Source of the DNA: Desulfovibrio sp.
GTDB lineage: Bacteria; Desulfobacterota; Desulfovibrionia; Desulfovibrionales; Desulfovibrionaceae
Length of the DNA: 55,489 nucleotides
Reading direction: 5' to 3'
Assembly (NCBI GenBank): GCA_014804965.1
Contig: JAAUYU010000029.1
Coordinates: 13,760 to 69,248 of the forward strand
The notes beneath the pieces were generated by a model. The model had not been told where the DNA came from. It made no database searches and saw nothing but the letters and a program-made list of their open reading frames with translations. Shown here one piece after another: positions 16,951-26,946 of the stretch (its first letter is position 1; each line of letters opens with the position of its first letter). Position numbers and translations under genes: made by a program.

Positions 16951-17016
16951 ACAGCTTCCACACTCGCGCCGCGCCGGGCCAATGGCAAGCAGGGGCGGCC
17001 CAGAAAAGGAGTCGCC

Positions 17017-17664
17017 ATGCGTCCCGCATCCTGCGGCATAGCGCCGGAAGGCTGGCCCTTCATCGGCCTTTTCGCATTCACGAGCCTGATTCTCGCCGTC
17101 ATCGGCTGCCGGCCGGGGGCTCTCCTCTGCTGGCTTTTCACCCTCTTTTCGCTCTACTTCTTCCGCGACCCGGAGCGCGTGGGCCCGGTCTCGCCGGACC
17201 TTGCCGTGAGCCCGGCGGACGGCCGCGTCATCCGCATCGAAAAGCGGGCCGACCCCTTCAGCGGCAAGGAAGTCACCTGTATCAGCATCTTCATGAACCT
17301 CTTCAGCGTGCATGTGAACCGCGTCCCCGTGGCCTGCGCGGTGGATGAGGTGCGCTACTGGCCGGGCAAGTTCTTCAACGCCTCGCTGGACAAGGCCTCG
17401 ACAGACAACGAGCGCTGCGGCTGGCGCCTCGCCGACGGGAACGGCCAGGCCTGGACCATGGTCCAGATCGCGGGCCTTGTGGCCCGGCGCATCGTCTGCC
17501 GCGCCGAGCGCGGCGACCGCCTTGCCCGCGGCGAGCGCGTGGGCCTGATCCGCTTCGGCTCCAGAGTTGACCTTTACCTGCCCGAAGGCTATGTTCCGGC
17601 GGTGCATCTGGGCGACAAGGTCTTTGCGGGCGAAAGCCCCATCGCCCGCCGGGACGGGGAGTGA
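17017..17664 (+). CDS. psd: Phosphatidylserine decarboxylase, short (archaeal-type) form
   Basis: Decarboxylates phosphatidylserine to phosphatidylethanolamine. The 215-aa proenzyme has two hydrophobic N-terminal segments (about 13-32 and 34-50), [10 protein letters not shown], then the [11 protein letters not shown] block, [14 protein letters not shown] (catalytic His region) and the self-cleavage site [10 protein letters not shown] near residue 184, where Gly-Ser is cut to give the pyruvoyl alpha subunit. The length fits the PSD-A type rather than the ~300-aa E. coli form. AAAAGGAG stands five bases upstream. The stop overlaps the first pssA start candidate (GTGA), matching its role directly after PssA in the pathway. 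Confidence 0.95.
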   Translation: MRPASCGIAPEGWPFIGLFAFTSLILAVIGCRPGALLCWLFTLFSLYFFRDPERVGPVSPDLAVSPADGRVIRIEKRADPFSGKEVTCISIFMNLFSVHVNRVPVACAVDEVRYWPGKFFNASLDKASTDNERCGWRLADGNGQAWTMVQIAGLVARRIVCRAERGDRLARGERVGLIRFGSRVDLYLPEGYVPAVHLGDKVFAGESPIARRDGE

Positions 17665-18458
17665 CCGTTCCGTCCGCCCCACAGGGTCAACGCATGGACA
17701 AAGCCCAACCCAAAAAGCCCGCCCGCGGGGCCTATCTCCTCCCCAACATGCTCACCACCCTGAGCATGTTCCTGGGCTTTTTGTCCATGGTCTGGGCCGG
17801 GCAGGGCCGCTTCGAGCAGGCGGGCATGGCCATCCTCGCCTCAGCGCTCATGGACGGCCTTGACGGCAAGGTGGCGCGCCTCACCAACACGGCGAGCGAG
17901 TTCGGCGTGCAGTACGACTCCCTTGCCGACCTCGTGGCCTTCGGGCTCGCCCCGGCCATCCTGCTCTGGCACTGGCAGCTCTGCAATTTCGGGCGCGTGG
18001 GCGTGGCCGCGGCCTTCATCTACGCGGCCTGCGGGGCCTTGCGCCTCGCGCGCTTCAACGTGAGCACGGCCGTCACGGGCAAGCGCTTCTTCATGGGCCT
18101 GCCCATCCCGGCGGGCGGTTGCACGGTCGTCACCTTCATCTTTTTCGCCGCGCTCTTCCCCGAAGGCCTCAACACGGTGACGCCCTATGCGGCCCTCGTG
18201 CTCGCCGTGGCCGTGGGTGTGCTCATGGTGAGCCGGGTGCGCTATTTCTCCTTCAAGGAATATGACATCCTCACCGCGCACCCCGTGCGGAGTATGCTGG
18301 CCTTCCTCTTCCTGCTGGCGCTCGTGGTCTCCGCGCCGCGCGTCTTCGGCTTTGTCTACTGCGCCCTCTATATTGCGGGCGGTCTCGTCTATACCTTCTA
18401 CATCCTCCCGCGCCGCGACCGGAAGCTCATGCGCTCGCTGGCCACGCAGGAGGAGTGA
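17661..18458 (+). CDS. pssA: CDP-diacylglycerol-serine O-phosphatidyltransferase
   Basis: Makes phosphatidylserine from CDP-diacylglycerol and serine, the substrate of the neighbouring decarboxylase. The protein has seven to eight membrane segments. The CDP-alcohol phosphotransferase signature is complete in pieces: [11 protein letters not shown], then [15 protein letters not shown], the DGxxARx8Gx3Dx3D pattern with all four Asp. The start is uncertain. GTG at 17661 overlaps the psd stop and sits right behind GACGGGGA (265 aa); ATG at 17694 ([12 protein letters not shown], 254 aa) begins nearer the conserved part but has a poor ribosome site. Type II (Bacillus/delta-proteobacterial) membrane form, not the E. 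coli PLD-like one. Confidence 0.94.
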   Translation: MTVPSAPQGQRMDKAQPKKPARGAYLLPNMLTTLSMFLGFLSMVWAGQGRFEQAGMAILASALMDGLDGKVARLTNTASEFGVQYDSLADLVAFGLAPAILLWHWQLCNFGRVGVAAAFIYAACGALRLARFNVSTAVTGKRFFMGLPIPAGGCTVVTFIFFAALFPEGLNTVTPYAALVLAVAVGVLMVSRVRYFSFKEYDILTAHPVRSMLAFLFLLALVVSAPRVFGFVYCALYIAGGLVYTFYILPRRDRKLMRSLATQEE

Positions 18459-18480
18459 CCGCCCGGCACAGCGCGCATGA

Positions 18481-18502
18481 CCGGGAGCACACGGCTCCCC
18501 CG
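18481..18502 (+). other. Short hairpin in the pssA-leuA gap
   Basis: CCGGGAGC pairs with GCTCCCCCGG around a 5-nt loop (ACACG), 50 nt before leuA. No U run follows, so it is not a standard terminator. A leucine-rich leader peptide of the classical attenuator type is not visible in the 92-nt gap. Confidence 0.35.
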
Positions 18503-18550
18503 GCCGGGGCAAGAAAAACGCGCCCCATCCTACCGCCCTGGAGGCATCCC

Positions 18551-20101
18551 ATGTCCGATCGCGTCTACTTCTTCGACACCACCCTGCGCGATGGCGAACA
18601 GTCGCCCGGCGCGACCATGAACTTTCAGGAAAAGCTGCGCCTCGCGCACCAGCTCGAGGTGCTCGGCGTGGACATCATCGAGGCGGGCTTCCCGGCGTCC
18701 AGCCCCGGCGATTTCGAGGCCGTGCGCGCCATCGCCGCCCAGGCCGGACCGGACGTGCAGATTGCGGGCCTCGCCCGCTGCGCCGAGAAGGACATCGACC
18801 GCTGCTGGGAGGCCGTAAAGGTGGCCGCACGCCCGCGCATCCACACCTTCATCGCCACTTCGCCCCTGCACATGGAGTTCAAGCTGCGCAAGACGCCCGA
18901 GGAGGTGCTGGAGCTCGCCCGCGCCTCGGTGGCGCGCTGCGCCTCCTACACGCCCAATGTGGAATTTTCCTGCGAGGATTTTTCCCGCTCGGACCTCGAC
19001 TTCGTGTGCCGGGTGGTGGAGGCGGCCATCGACGCCGGGGCCACCACCATCAACCTGCCGGACACCGTGGGCTATGCCCAGCCCGAGGAATTTGCCGCCA
19101 AGGTGCGCTATGTGATGGAAAATACGCGGGGCAGCGACAAGGCCGTTTTCAGCGTGCACTGCCATGACGACCTCGGCCTTGGGGTGGCCAACACGCTGGC
19201 GGCCCTGCATGTGGGCGCGCGCCAGGCCGAGGTGGCGCTCAACGGCATCGGCGAGCGCGCGGGCAACGCGGCCCTCGAGGAAGTCGCCATGGCGCTCCAT
19301 GTGCGCCACGACTACTACGGCCTTGAGGACAACATCAAGACCGAGCAGCTCTACCCATCGTGCCGCCTGCTCTCCATCATCATCGGCCAGCCCATCCCCA
19401 TCAACAAGGCCATCACCGGCGCCAACGCCTTCGCGCACGAGTCGGGCATCCACCAGGACGGGATGCTTAAGCACCGCGAAACGTATGAAATCATGACGCC
19501 CCAGGCCGTGGGCCGCACCACGACCCACCTTGTCATCGGCAAGCACTCGGGCCGCAACGCGGTGCGCAGCAAGTTCGAGAGCCTGGGCTACAAGCTCGAC
19601 GACGGGCAGCTGAACCAGGTCTTTGAGGCTGTCAAGGCGCTGGCCGACCGCAAGAAGCAGCTCCACGACGAGGACCTCATGGCGCTGGTGCAGCAGGAGG
19701 TCTACCGCATCCCGGACCGCCTCTGCCTCCGCCATGTGAGCGTGCAGAGCTCCGACGCGGGCGGCGTGCCGCCCACGGCCGCGGTGCTCATGGACGTGGC
19801 CGGGGAGGAAAAGAGCGGCGCGGGCTTCGGCGCCGGGCCCATCGACGCGCTCTACAATGTCATCGCCGATCTCGCCGGGCGCCAGCCCGAACTCGAGCAA
19901 TACTCCATCAACGCCATCACCGGCGGCACGGACGCGCTCGGCGAGGTGACGGTGCGCCTGCGCGAGAACGGCCTTTCCGCGGTGGGCCGGGGCAATCATC
20001 CGGACATCCTTGTCGCCAGCGCCCGGGCCTTTGTGGACGCGCTCAACAATCTCGCCAAGCGCGAGGCCGAAGGCGAGCGCGTGCACTCGCAACATTCGTA
20101 A
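18551..20101 (+). CDS. leuA: 2-isopropylmalate synthase
   Basis: First committed step of leucine synthesis: 2-ketoisovalerate + acetyl-CoA gives 2-isopropylmalate. The 516-aa protein starts MSDRVYFFDTTLRDGEQSPG with the catalytic Asp/Arg. It continues with GVDIIEAGFPASSPGDF, the metal-binding block VHCHDDLGLGVANTLAA, and NAFAHESGIHQDGMLKH. The C-terminal ~120 residues form the LeuA dimerisation/regulatory domain (leucine feedback). The start at 18551 is set by TGGAGG eight bases upstream and by the family N-terminus. It is first of leuA-leuC-leuD-leuB. Confidence 0.98.
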   Translation: MSDRVYFFDTTLRDGEQSPGATMNFQEKLRLAHQLEVLGVDIIEAGFPASSPGDFEAVRAIAAQAGPDVQIAGLARCAEKDIDRCWEAVKVAARPRIHTFIATSPLHMEFKLRKTPEEVLELARASVARCASYTPNVEFSCEDFSRSDLDFVCRVVEAAIDAGATTINLPDTVGYAQPEEFAAKVRYVMENTRGSDKAVFSVHCHDDLGLGVANTLAALHVGARQAEVALNGIGERAGNAALEEVAMALHVRHDYYGLEDNIKTEQLYPSCRLLSIIIGQPIPINKAITGANAFAHESGIHQDGMLKHRETYEIMTPQAVGRTTTHLVIGKHSGRNAVRSKFESLGYKLDDGQLNQVFEAVKALADRKKQLHDEDLMALVQQEVYRIPDRLCLRHVSVQSSDAGGVPPTAAVLMDVAGEEKSGAGFGAGPIDALYNVIADLAGRQPELEQYSINAITGGTDALGEVTVRLRENGLSAVGRGNHPDILVASARAFVDALNNLAKREAEGERVHSQHS

Positions 20102-20152
20102 ATCTCCCGAATTTTTGGCCCCCCCGAGGCCATGCAGAAAAAGGAAAAGACC

Positions 20153-21430
20153 ATGCCCAGAACCCTCGCCCAGAAAATCCTCCAGCGCCACACGGACGAG
20201 CCCGTGGAGGACGGCGCCATCGTGCAGTGCCGCGTCTCCATGGTGCTTGCCAACGACATCACCGGCCCGCTCGCCATCAAGTCCTTCCGGGGCATGGGCG
20301 CCGAGCGCGTCTTTGACCGCGACAAGATCGCGCTCGTCATGGACCACTTCACCCCGCAGAAGGACATCGACTCCGCCAACCAGGTGCTCATCAGCCGCCG
20401 TTTCGCCGAGGAGCAGGAGATCACCCACTATTACGAGGGCGGCAACTGCGGCGTGGAGCACACCCTTTTGCCCGAGCTCGGCCTCGTGAACCCCGGCGAC
20501 CTCGTTATCGGCGCGGACAGCCACACCTGCACCTATGGCGGCATCGGCGCCTTCGCCACGGGCATGGGCTCCACGGACATAGCCGCGGCCATGGCCCTCG
20601 GCGAGACCTGGCTCAAGGTGCCTTCCACCATCCGCGTGGAGTATGCGGGCGAAATGTCCCGCTGGATGCGCGCCAAGGACCTGATGCTCCTGCTCATCGG
20701 GCGCATCGGCGTGGACGGCGCGCTCTACAAGGCGCTGGAATTCGGCGGCCCGGTCATCGCCGCCCTTGGCGTGGAGGGACGCCTCACCATGGCGAACATG
20801 GCCATCGAGGCCGGCGCCAAGGTGGGCCTCTTCCCCGTGGACGCGGTGACGCTCGCCTGGTGCGCGGAGCGCGGCCACACGGTGGCCCCGGACCTCAAGG
20901 ACGGCCTCGCCGCGGACCCGGACGCGAAGTATGACGAGGTGCTGCACATGGACGTGACGGGCCTCGAGCCCGTGGTGGCCTGTCCGCACCTGCCCTCCAA
21001 TGTGGTGCCGGTTTCGGACGTGAAGGACGTGCCGGTCCAGCAGGTGGTCATCGGTTCCTGCACCAATGGCCGCATCAGCGACATGCGTGACGCTGCGGAG
21101 ATCCTGCGCGGCCGCAAGGTGAACAAGAAGGTGCGCTGCATCGTTTTGCCCTCCACGCCGGAAGTGTGGAAGGCCTGCCTCGCCGAGGGCCTCATGGAGG
21201 TCTTCATGGACGCGGGCTGCATCGTGGGCCCCTGCACCTGCGGGCCCTGCCTCGGCGGCCACATGGGCATCCTCGGCAGCGGCGAGGCGGCCGTGACCAC
21301 CACCAACCGCAATTTCAAGGGCCGCATGGGCACCCTGGACTCGCAGCTCTATCTCGCGAGCCCCATCGTGGCCGCGGCCAGCGCCGTGGCGGGCAAGGTC
21401 GCCGGGCCCAGGGAAATTGGTCTCAACTGA
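20153..21430 (+). CDS. leuC: 3-isopropylmalate dehydratase large subunit
   Basis: Aconitase-family [4Fe-4S] enzyme that isomerises 2- to 3-isopropylmalate with LeuD. The ~425-aa protein has [20 protein letters not shown], the cluster cysteines in [12 protein letters not shown] and [14 protein letters not shown] (CxxC), and the C-terminal [12 protein letters not shown] block. It is the shorter archaeal/homoaconitase-like LeuC type rather than the ~466-aa enterobacterial type. ATG at 20153 ([10 protein letters not shown]) has AAGGAAAAG upstream; an in-frame ATG at 20132 is less likely. It is followed 28 nt later by leuD. Confidence 0.97.
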   Translation: MPRTLAQKILQRHTDEPVEDGAIVQCRVSMVLANDITGPLAIKSFRGMGAERVFDRDKIALVMDHFTPQKDIDSANQVLISRRFAEEQEITHYYEGGNCGVEHTLLPELGLVNPGDLVIGADSHTCTYGGIGAFATGMGSTDIAAAMALGETWLKVPSTIRVEYAGEMSRWMRAKDLMLLLIGRIGVDGALYKALEFGGPVIAALGVEGRLTMANMAIEAGAKVGLFPVDAVTLAWCAERGHTVAPDLKDGLAADPDAKYDEVLHMDVTGLEPVVACPHLPSNVVPVSDVKDVPVQQVVIGSCTNGRISDMRDAAEILRGRKVNKKVRCIVLPSTPEVWKACLAEGLMEVFMDAGCIVGPCTCGPCLGGHMGILGSGEAAVTTTNRNFKGRMGTLDSQLYLASPIVAAASAVAGKVAGPREIGLN

Positions 21431-21458
21431 CACGCCGGGACCTGAGGAGAAAACAGTC

Positions 21459-21956
21459 ATGATATACAAGGGCAAAGTCCACAAGGTGGGCGAACATGTG
21501 GATACGGACGCCATCATCCCGGCGCGCTTCCTCGTCACCGCGGACCCGGTAAAACTGGGCGAGAACTGCATGGCCGGGCTTGAGGAAGGCTGGGTCAGCC
21601 GCGTCAACAAGGGCGACATCCTCGTGGCCGGGCGCAATTTCGGCTGCGGCTCCTCGCGGGAGCACGCGCCCCTCGCCATCCTCGGCGCGGGGATGCCCGT
21701 GGTCGTGGGACACAGCTTCGCGCGCATCTTCTACCGCAACGCCTTCAACATGGGGCTGCCGCTCATGGAAGTGGACGACGCCATGGACGCTATCAACGAC
21801 GGCGACGAAATCAAGATCGACACCGCCACCGGCCGCATCCGCGACCTCACCAACGGCGCGGAGATCGTCTGCCCGCCCCTGCCGGAATCCATGAGCAAAA
21901 TTCTCGAGAGCGGCGGCCTTGTGGGCTATGTGAAACAGCGGCTCGAGGGGAAATAG
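21459..21956 (+). CDS. leuD: 3-isopropylmalate dehydratase small subunit
   Basis: Swivel-domain partner of LeuC. 165 aa, the short LeuD form that accompanies archaeal-type LeuC. Motifs: [17 protein letters not shown] near the start, [20 protein letters not shown] (substrate-binding loop) and [13 protein letters not shown]. The start at 21459 is chosen for TGAGGAG ten bases upstream; an in-frame start at 21417 would run back into leuC. The stop is 2 nt before the leuB ATG. Confidence 0.97.
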   Translation: MIYKGKVHKVGEHVDTDAIIPARFLVTADPVKLGENCMAGLEEGWVSRVNKGDILVAGRNFGCGSSREHAPLAILGAGMPVVVGHSFARIFYRNAFNMGLPLMEVDDAMDAINDGDEIKIDTATGRIRDLTNGAEIVCPPLPESMSKILESGGLVGYVKQRLEGK

Positions 21957-21958
21957 GC

Positions 21959-23038
21959 ATGGACGCACGTATCTGCCTCCTGCCGGGTGACGGCATCGGC
22001 CCGGAGATCCTCGCCCAGGGCGTGGCCGCGCTCAAGGCCGTGGCAAAGCGCTTCCACCATGAGTTCAGCTTTGTGGACGCGCTCATCGGCGGCGCGGCCG
22101 TGGACCAGTGCGGCGAGCCGCTCCCCGCGGAGACCGTGACGAGGTGCCTGGAATCCGCTGCCGTCTACTTCGGCGCCGTGGGCGGCCCCAAGTGGGACAA
22201 TCTCCCCCGCGCCCGGCGGCCGGAGCGCGGCATCCTCGGCATCCGCAAGGCGCTCGGGCTGTTCGCCAATCTCCGGCCCGCCATGCTCTTCCCCGAGCTT
22301 GCCGGGGCCTGCCTGCTCAGGGCGGACATCGCGGCGCGCGGGCTTGACCTCATCGTGGTGCGCGAGCTCACGGGCGACGTCTATTTCGGCGAGCCGCGCG
22401 GACGCGAAGTGCGCGACGGCCTGCGCACGGGCTTCGACACCATGCTCTACAACGAGGAGGAAGTCCGCCGCATCGCCAAAGTGGCCTTCGAGACGGCCCT
22501 CGGGCGGCGCAAGAAGGTCTGCTCCGTGGAAAAGAGCAATGTGCTCGAGACCTCGCGGCTCTGGCGGGAGGTGGTGGAGGAGACGCACCGGGACTATCCC
22601 GGCGTGGAGCTCTCCCACCTCTATGTGGACAACACCGCCATGCAGCTCGTGCGCGACCCCTCGCAGTTCGATGTCATCCTCACGGGCAACCTCTTCGGCG
22701 ACATCCTCTCGGACGAGGCCGCGGTCATCACCGGCTCGCTCGGGATGCTGCCCTCGGCCTCGCTCGGCGCGGGGGGCCCGGGCCTGTTCGAGCCCATTCA
22801 CGGCTCCGCGCCGGACATTGCGGGCGAGGACAAGGCCAATCCGCTGGCGACCATCCTCTCCGGGGCCATGCTGCTCCGGCTCGGGCTGCACCTGCCAGCT
22901 GAGGCGGACTGCATCGAGGCTGCGGTGCGGCGCACCCTCGCCGACGGCTTCCGCACCGCCGACATCATGGAGCCGGGCAAGACCCTTGTGGGCTGCGCGG
23001 CCATGGGCGCGGCCGTGTGCGAGCGCATCACGGGCTGA
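21959..23038 (+). CDS. leuB: 3-isopropylmalate dehydrogenase
   Basis: NAD-dependent oxidative decarboxylation of 3-isopropylmalate to 2-ketoisocaproate. 359 aa of the usual length: [17 protein letters not shown] at the N-terminus, [40 protein letters not shown] and the signature [20 protein letters not shown]. Near the C-terminus is [13 protein letters not shown] (NAD site). The ribosome site GAGGGGAAAT sits in the end of leuD. Directly followed by the beta-propeller-like gene after one base. Confidence 0.98.
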   Translation: MDARICLLPGDGIGPEILAQGVAALKAVAKRFHHEFSFVDALIGGAAVDQCGEPLPAETVTRCLESAAVYFGAVGGPKWDNLPRARRPERGILGIRKALGLFANLRPAMLFPELAGACLLRADIAARGLDLIVVRELTGDVYFGEPRGREVRDGLRTGFDTMLYNEEEVRRIAKVAFETALGRRKKVCSVEKSNVLETSRLWREVVEETHRDYPGVELSHLYVDNTAMQLVRDPSQFDVILTGNLFGDILSDEAAVITGSLGMLPSASLGAGGPGLFEPIHGSAPDIAGEDKANPLATILSGAMLLRLGLHLPAEADCIEAAVRRTLADGFRTADIMEPGKTLVGCAAMGAAVCERITG

Positions 23039-23039
23039 G

Positions 23040-24041
23040 ATGCGCGTCCTGCTCGGCTGCGTCAACAGCAGCGTCTCGCTGGTGGGCTATGACCTCGCCA
23101 GGCGCGCGCCCTTCTGGTACTGCCCGGGCAATGTGCTCCGCGCCTGCGGCGTCTGCGCGCATCAGGGCGCCCTCTGGGTGGCCACGGACAATGTGGTGCA
23201 GCGGCTGGACGCCAGGGGCGTCACCCTGCTGCCGTTGCCGGGCCCGCACGAGAACCTCGCCCACAGCGTGAAGCCGCTGGCCTTCGCGGGCGGCGAAGCG
23301 CTGGGTGTGGCCGACACGGGCAATTCGCGCGTGCTCGTGCTCGGCGGCATGAAGGCGCTCTTTTCCCTTTCCCCGCTGGAGGGCTGGCTGGAAGCGGCCG
23401 CCGCGGATGGCCGGGACGCGGCCAAGGCCCTGCCGCCGGACGCCATCCACCTCAATGACTTCATCAGCTGGCAGGACGGGCTGCTCGTCTCGGCCTTCAA
23501 CTACCAGCCCTTCGCGAACCTGAAGCGCAACTTCCCCTCGTGGCAGGCCGCGGGCCTGGGCGTGCTCTTCCACCTGCGCCGCCACGAGGGCCGCACCGTC
23601 GCGCGCGTGGCGGCCTTGGGCCTCGACTGCCCGCATTCGCTGACGCTGTGGGAGGGCGCGGTCTATTGCTGCTCCTCGGCGCGGGGCATGTTCTTCCGCT
23701 ATGTGGAGGACGGCCACGGAAACCTGCGCGAGGATGCGCGCTGGCCCGTGACCGAAAGCCACTTCCTGCGCGGGGCCCTGCGCGTGGAGGGCGGCTGGCT
23801 CTTGGGCGGCTCCTCCCAGCGTCACCAGGAGGACGGCGGCGGCATGTGCCTCTTTTTGCTCCATGACGACGGCCGCGTGGAGGACCTCCCCCTCGGCGGC
23901 CCGGGCGAAATCTATGACATCCTCCCCTGGGACAGGGCCCTCATGCCCGGGATTTGCGCCATGCTTGCCGCCCGCCCCCAGCTGGACCTGCCGGGAGACT
24001 TCCCGCCACGCTGCGTGCTGCCGAAGGAATACGCGGACTGA
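23040..24041 (+). CDS. Predicted beta-propeller protein of unknown function
   Basis: 333 aa, no signal peptide, starting MRVLLGCVNSSVSLVGYDLA one base after the leuB stop. Repeating short units with an aromatic/GG pattern suggest a six-bladed NHL/SMP-30-like propeller: LWVATDNVVQRLD, LGVADTGNSRVLVLGG, GLLVSAFNYQ, AVYCCSSARGMFFRYV and GWLLGGSSQRHQEDGG. The C-terminal blade (GGPGEIYDILPWD) recalls proteins annotated TIGR03032 or DUF4915, but I cannot confirm this. It is translated with the leu operon yet has no known role in leucine synthesis. It ends 37 nt before the terminator shared with the convergent hom gene. Confidence 0.65.
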   Translation: MRVLLGCVNSSVSLVGYDLARRAPFWYCPGNVLRACGVCAHQGALWVATDNVVQRLDARGVTLLPLPGPHENLAHSVKPLAFAGGEALGVADTGNSRVLVLGGMKALFSLSPLEGWLEAAAADGRDAAKALPPDAIHLNDFISWQDGLLVSAFNYQPFANLKRNFPSWQAAGLGVLFHLRRHEGRTVARVAALGLDCPHSLTLWEGAVYCCSSARGMFFRYVEDGHGNLREDARWPVTESHFLRGALRVEGGWLLGGSSQRHQEDGGGMCLFLLHDDGRVEDLPLGGPGEIYDILPWDRALMPGICAMLAARPQLDLPGDFPPRCVLPKEYAD

Positions 24042-24077
24042 GCCGCCGGGCCAGCCGGCATTTTCCGCATGACAAAA

Positions 24078-24099
24078 GGCCCCGGAATATTCCGGGGCC
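24078..24099. terminator. Bidirectional terminator between leu operon and hom
   Basis: A perfect 22-nt palindrome, GGCCCCGGAATATTCCGGGGCC, sits between the two convergent genes. It is flanked by AAAA on the left, a U run for minus-strand transcripts; on the right the run is only CTTGTG, so termination is probably stronger for hom. Confidence 0.75.
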
Positions 24100-24126
24100 C
24101 TTGTGCTTCCTGTGCGCGCTGCGGTG

Positions 24127-25458
24127 CTACAGCACCCGGTAATAGACCGCAGGCTCGCGCAACAGGCCCGCGTCGGCCGCGCGCCTGAGGGCGCCGCTCA
24201 TGGCGCGGGCCGTGGTTTCGTGGGTCATGAACACGAGCGGCAGACCGCTCGCGCCCTGGCCCGCCTTCTGGATCATCTGGGCCACGCTGATGCCCTCGGC
24301 GGCCATGCAGCCGGAAATGTCGCGCAACACGCCGGGCGTGTCCTCCACCATGACGCGCACATAGTAGGGCGAGCGCCAGTCCTCGGGCGGCACGATGGCC
24401 GCGCGTTCAAGCTCGCCTTCGGCAAAGCCGGTATTGTTGGGCCGCTCCTCGCGGGCCACGGCCATGAGGTCCGCGAGCACGGCCCCGGCCGTGGGCAGGC
24501 TGCCCGCGCCGCGGCCGTGGAAAAAGAGCGGGCCCGCGGCGTTGGCGTCCACGCGCAGGGCATTGTAGGCCCCGCCCACGCGCGCGAGCAGATAGGTATG
24601 GTGCACGAGCGCGGGGAAGACCCCGGCCTCCAGACGTACCCCGGTGGGCGCGGACGCGCCGTTCTCCGGCGCGGCGAGGCGCGCCTGGCCGATGAGCTTG
24701 ATGCGGTAGCCGAATTCCCGCGCAAAGCGGATGTCCAGCGCGGCCATGCCGCGGATGCCGCGCACGGCCAGCGCCGCATAGGGGTAATCCACGCCCCACG
24801 CCAGCCGGATGAGCAGCACGAGCTTGTGCGCCGCGTCGTGGCCGTCGATGTCCAGCGTGGGATCGGCCTCGGCGAAGCCCAGTTCCTGCGCCTGGCGCAG
24901 GGCCTCGTCGAACTCGACACCGCTGGAGGTCATCTCGGAAAGGATATAGTTGCTCGTGCCGTTGAGGATGCCCATGAGCGACTCGATGCGGTTGCCCACG
25001 AGGCTCTCCTTGAGCGCCTCCACCACCGGGATGGCCCCGGCCACGCTCGCCTCGTAGCGCAGGATGCGCCGCTTTTTCCGCGCCAGGCGGAAGAGCGCGA
25101 GCCCGTCCTCGGCGAGCAGGGCCTTGTTGGCCGTGACCACATGCTTGCCGTGCGTAAGCGCGGCCGAGATGATGCTGCGCGCGGCGTCGATGCCGCCCAT
25201 CAGCTCCACGAGCACGTCGATGTCCGGGTCGTTGACAAGACGCGCCGGGTCGGTGGTGAGTTCCGCGCCCGCGGGCAGGGGCACCTCGCGGGCCTTGTGG
25301 GCGTCGCGCACGAGCACCGCGCGGATGACCACGTCCCGGCCCGTGCGCCTGCGGATGATGTCCGCATTGTCCTCGAGCAGGCGCGCAAGGCCGCTCCCCA
25401 CCGTGCCGAACCCGGCCAGTCCCACGCCCAGCGGGCGCGTATCGCTGTTCCTGGTCAT
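24127..25458 (-). CDS. hom: Homoserine dehydrogenase with ACT domain
   Basis: Reduces aspartate semialdehyde to homoserine, the branch to threonine and methionine. 443 aa. The N-terminal Rossmann motif is GLAGFGTVGSGLARLL; then come VTANKALLAEDG, the homoserine dehydrogenase signature GTSNYILSEMTSSG, and DIDGHDAAHKLVLLIRLAWG with the catalytic Lys. A C-terminal ACT domain (RVMVEDTPGVLRDISGCMAA) suggests threonine feedback. The ATG at 25458 is set by AGGAAAAA just upstream; the frame extends further but runs into the repeat. Promoter sequences would have to lie in or beside structured repeat copy 3, which ends 32 nt upstream. Confidence 0.97.
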   Translation of the reverse strand: MTRNSDTRPLGVGLAGFGTVGSGLARLLEDNADIIRRRTGRDVVIRAVLVRDAHKAREVPLPAGAELTTDPARLVNDPDIDVLVELMGGIDAARSIISAALTHGKHVVTANKALLAEDGLALFRLARKKRRILRYEASVAGAIPVVEALKESLVGNRIESLMGILNGTSNYILSEMTSSGVEFDEALRQAQELGFAEADPTLDIDGHDAAHKLVLLIRLAWGVDYPYAALAVRGIRGMAALDIRFAREFGYRIKLIGQARLAAPENGASAPTGVRLEAGVFPALVHHTYLLARVGGAYNALRVDANAAGPLFFHGRGAGSLPTAGAVLADLMAVAREERPNNTGFAEGELERAAIVPPEDWRSPYYVRVMVEDTPGVLRDISGCMAAEGISVAQMIQKAGQGASGLPLVFMTHETTARAMSGALRRAADAGLLREPAVYYRVL

Positions 25459-25490
25459 AATTTTTCCTATGCGAGCCTGGTATGGAGCCG

Positions 25491-25655
25491 CAGTTGACAG
25501 ACCTTCCTTAAATCCGTCTGGAGCGAAGCGGAAGACGGGTGCTGCGACCGAATGGCGGCGCGAAGCGCCGTGCCCGTTGGCGAGCAACGCGAGCCCTACG
25601 GGCATCGACAGCAGCGATGGTGCCGGAAGAATCCTCAAAAAGAAGATTTTTTGGC
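25491..25655 (-). repeat. Dispersed structured intergenic element, copy 3 (half element with an extra module)
   Basis: Reverse-oriented partial copy between hom and alaC, ending 11 nt from the alaC stop. It keeps the distal half only: AATCCTC (25630-25636)/GAAGATT (25642-25648) and CCGTCT (25514-25519)/AGACGG (25533-25538). The long central palindrome is missing. Between these hairpins a ~75-bp module is inserted that is itself paired: CGGCGC-gaa-GCGCCG (25556-25570) and TGCCCGT (25571-25577)/ACGGGCA (25598-25604). In the small hairpin, positions read TA/TA in the other copies and TC/GA here, so pairing is preserved. Confidence 0.78.
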
Positions 25656-25666
25656 TCCGCCGCCAC

Positions 25667-26848
25667 TCAGGCGCCGGCCCCGGAAAGCAGGCGGCGGATG
25701 CCCGCCACGGCCTGCCTCGTGCGGTGCTCATTCTCGATGAGCGCGAAGCGCACATACTCGTCCCCATAGGAGCCGAAGCCCAGCCCCGGCGACACGGCCA
25801 CATGTGCCTCGTTGAGCAGGAGCTTGGAAAACTCCACCGAGCCCATCTTGCGGAAAGGCTCGGGGATGCGCGCCCAGACGAACATGGTGGCCTTGGGCGG
25901 CGCCACTTCCCAGCCGATGCGGTTCAGGCCCTCGATGAGCTTGTCGCGCCGCTCCCGGTAGATGTCGCGCACTTCGCGCACACAGTCGTCCGGCCCGTTG
26001 AGCGCCACGGTGGACGCGATCTGGATGGGCTGGAAGATGCCGTAATCAAGATAGCTCTTGATGCGCGCGAGCGCGTGGATGAGCCGGGGATTACCGAGGC
26101 AGAAGCCCACGCGCCAGCCGGGCATGGAATAGCTCTTGGACAGGGTGGAGAACTCCACGCCCACGTCGATGGCGCCCGGCACCTGCAGGAAGCTCGGGGC
26201 CTCGTAGCCGTCAAAGGTGAGATCGGCATAGGCAAGGTCGTGGATGACCCAGATGTCGTTTTCCTTGGCGAAATCCACCACCTTGCGGAAAAACTCCAGG
26301 TCCGTCACCTCGGTGGTGGGATTGTGCGGATAGCAGAGGAAGAGCAGCTTCGGCTTGGGCCAGGCGTGGCGCATGGCCTCGGTGAGGTCCTCGAAAAAGT
26401 CCCGCCCCGGCCCGATGGGCACGCTGCGCACGTCCGCCCCGGCGATGATGGGCGCGTATTTATGGATGGGATAGGTGGGGTCCGGCGCCAGCACCACGTC
26501 CCCCGGCTGGAGCATGGCGAGGCAGAGGTGCGCGAGCCCCTCCTTGGAGCCCATGGTCACGATGGCCTCGGTGTCCGGGTTGAGCTCCACGCCGTAAAGG
26601 CGGCGGTAGCGGTCGCAGATGGCCTTGCGCAGGTTGGGAATGCCCCGGGAGAGCGAATAGCGGTGGTTCACCGGCTTTTGCGCCGCCTCCACGAGCTTGT
26701 CCACCACATGCTGCGGCGTGGGGATGTCCGGATTGCCCATGCTGAAATCAACAATGTCGATATTCTGCCGCCGGAGCTTCATCTTGAGGTCGCCCACCAC
26801 GGCGAACACATAGGGGGGCAGGCGCTGGATGCGTGAAAATTCTTCCAT
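25667..26848 (-). CDS. alaC: PLP-dependent class I/II aminotransferase, AlaC-type (alanine-forming)
   Basis: 393 aa of the aspartate aminotransferase fold. Marks: [20 protein letters not shown] and [15 protein letters not shown] at the N-terminus, the [10 protein letters not shown] loop (PLP Asn), [14 protein letters not shown], and the PLP lysine in [16 protein letters not shown]. The N-terminus is typical of AlaC (glutamate-pyruvate aminotransferase) and close methionine/aspartate enzymes; substrate specificity cannot be read with certainty. The ATG at 26848 has GGAG upstream. It stands divergent to an AspT-like aspartate/alanine exchanger, which fits a role in alanine metabolism. Confidence 0.88.
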   Translation of the reverse strand: MEEFSRIQRLPPYVFAVVGDLKMKLRRQNIDIVDFSMGNPDIPTPQHVVDKLVEAAQKPVNHRYSLSRGIPNLRKAICDRYRRLYGVELNPDTEAIVTMGSKEGLAHLCLAMLQPGDVVLAPDPTYPIHKYAPIIAGADVRSVPIGPGRDFFEDLTEAMRHAWPKPKLLFLCYPHNPTTEVTDLEFFRKVVDFAKENDIWVIHDLAYADLTFDGYEAPSFLQVPGAIDVGVEFSTLSKSYSMPGWRVGFCLGNPRLIHALARIKSYLDYGIFQPIQIASTVALNGPDDCVREVRDIYRERRDKLIEGLNRIGWEVAPPKATMFVWARIPEPFRKMGSVEFSKLLLNEAHVAVSPGLGFGSYGDEYVRFALIENEHRTRQAVAGIRRLLSGAGA

Positions 26849-26917
26849 CTGAGGTCTCCGTAGGCCGCCGGGGCTGGCGGGAGGGGGTGGCCGCGCCGGA
26901 GAAAGGCGGGGGGCGCA

Positions 26918-26946
26918 AGCATAGCCGCGCCCGCGGCCGCTGTAAA
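26918..26946 (-). promoter_or_regulatory. Candidate promoter of alaC
   Basis: Minus strand TTTACA (plus 26941-26946), 17-nt spacer, TATGCT (plus 26918-26923), 70 nt before the alaC start. Confidence 0.55.

Noticed and set aside
18459..18550. Leucine attenuator or T-box before leuA
   Set aside because: The 92-nt gap has one small hairpin but no leader peptide with Leu codons and no T-box consensus.
18530..21727. Very long open frame on the minus strand opposite leuA-leuC
   Set aside because: It mirrors conserved leu genes in the complementary frame, is rich in His/Arg/Gly/Ala as expected from reversed GC-rich codons, and shows no motif or ribosome site.
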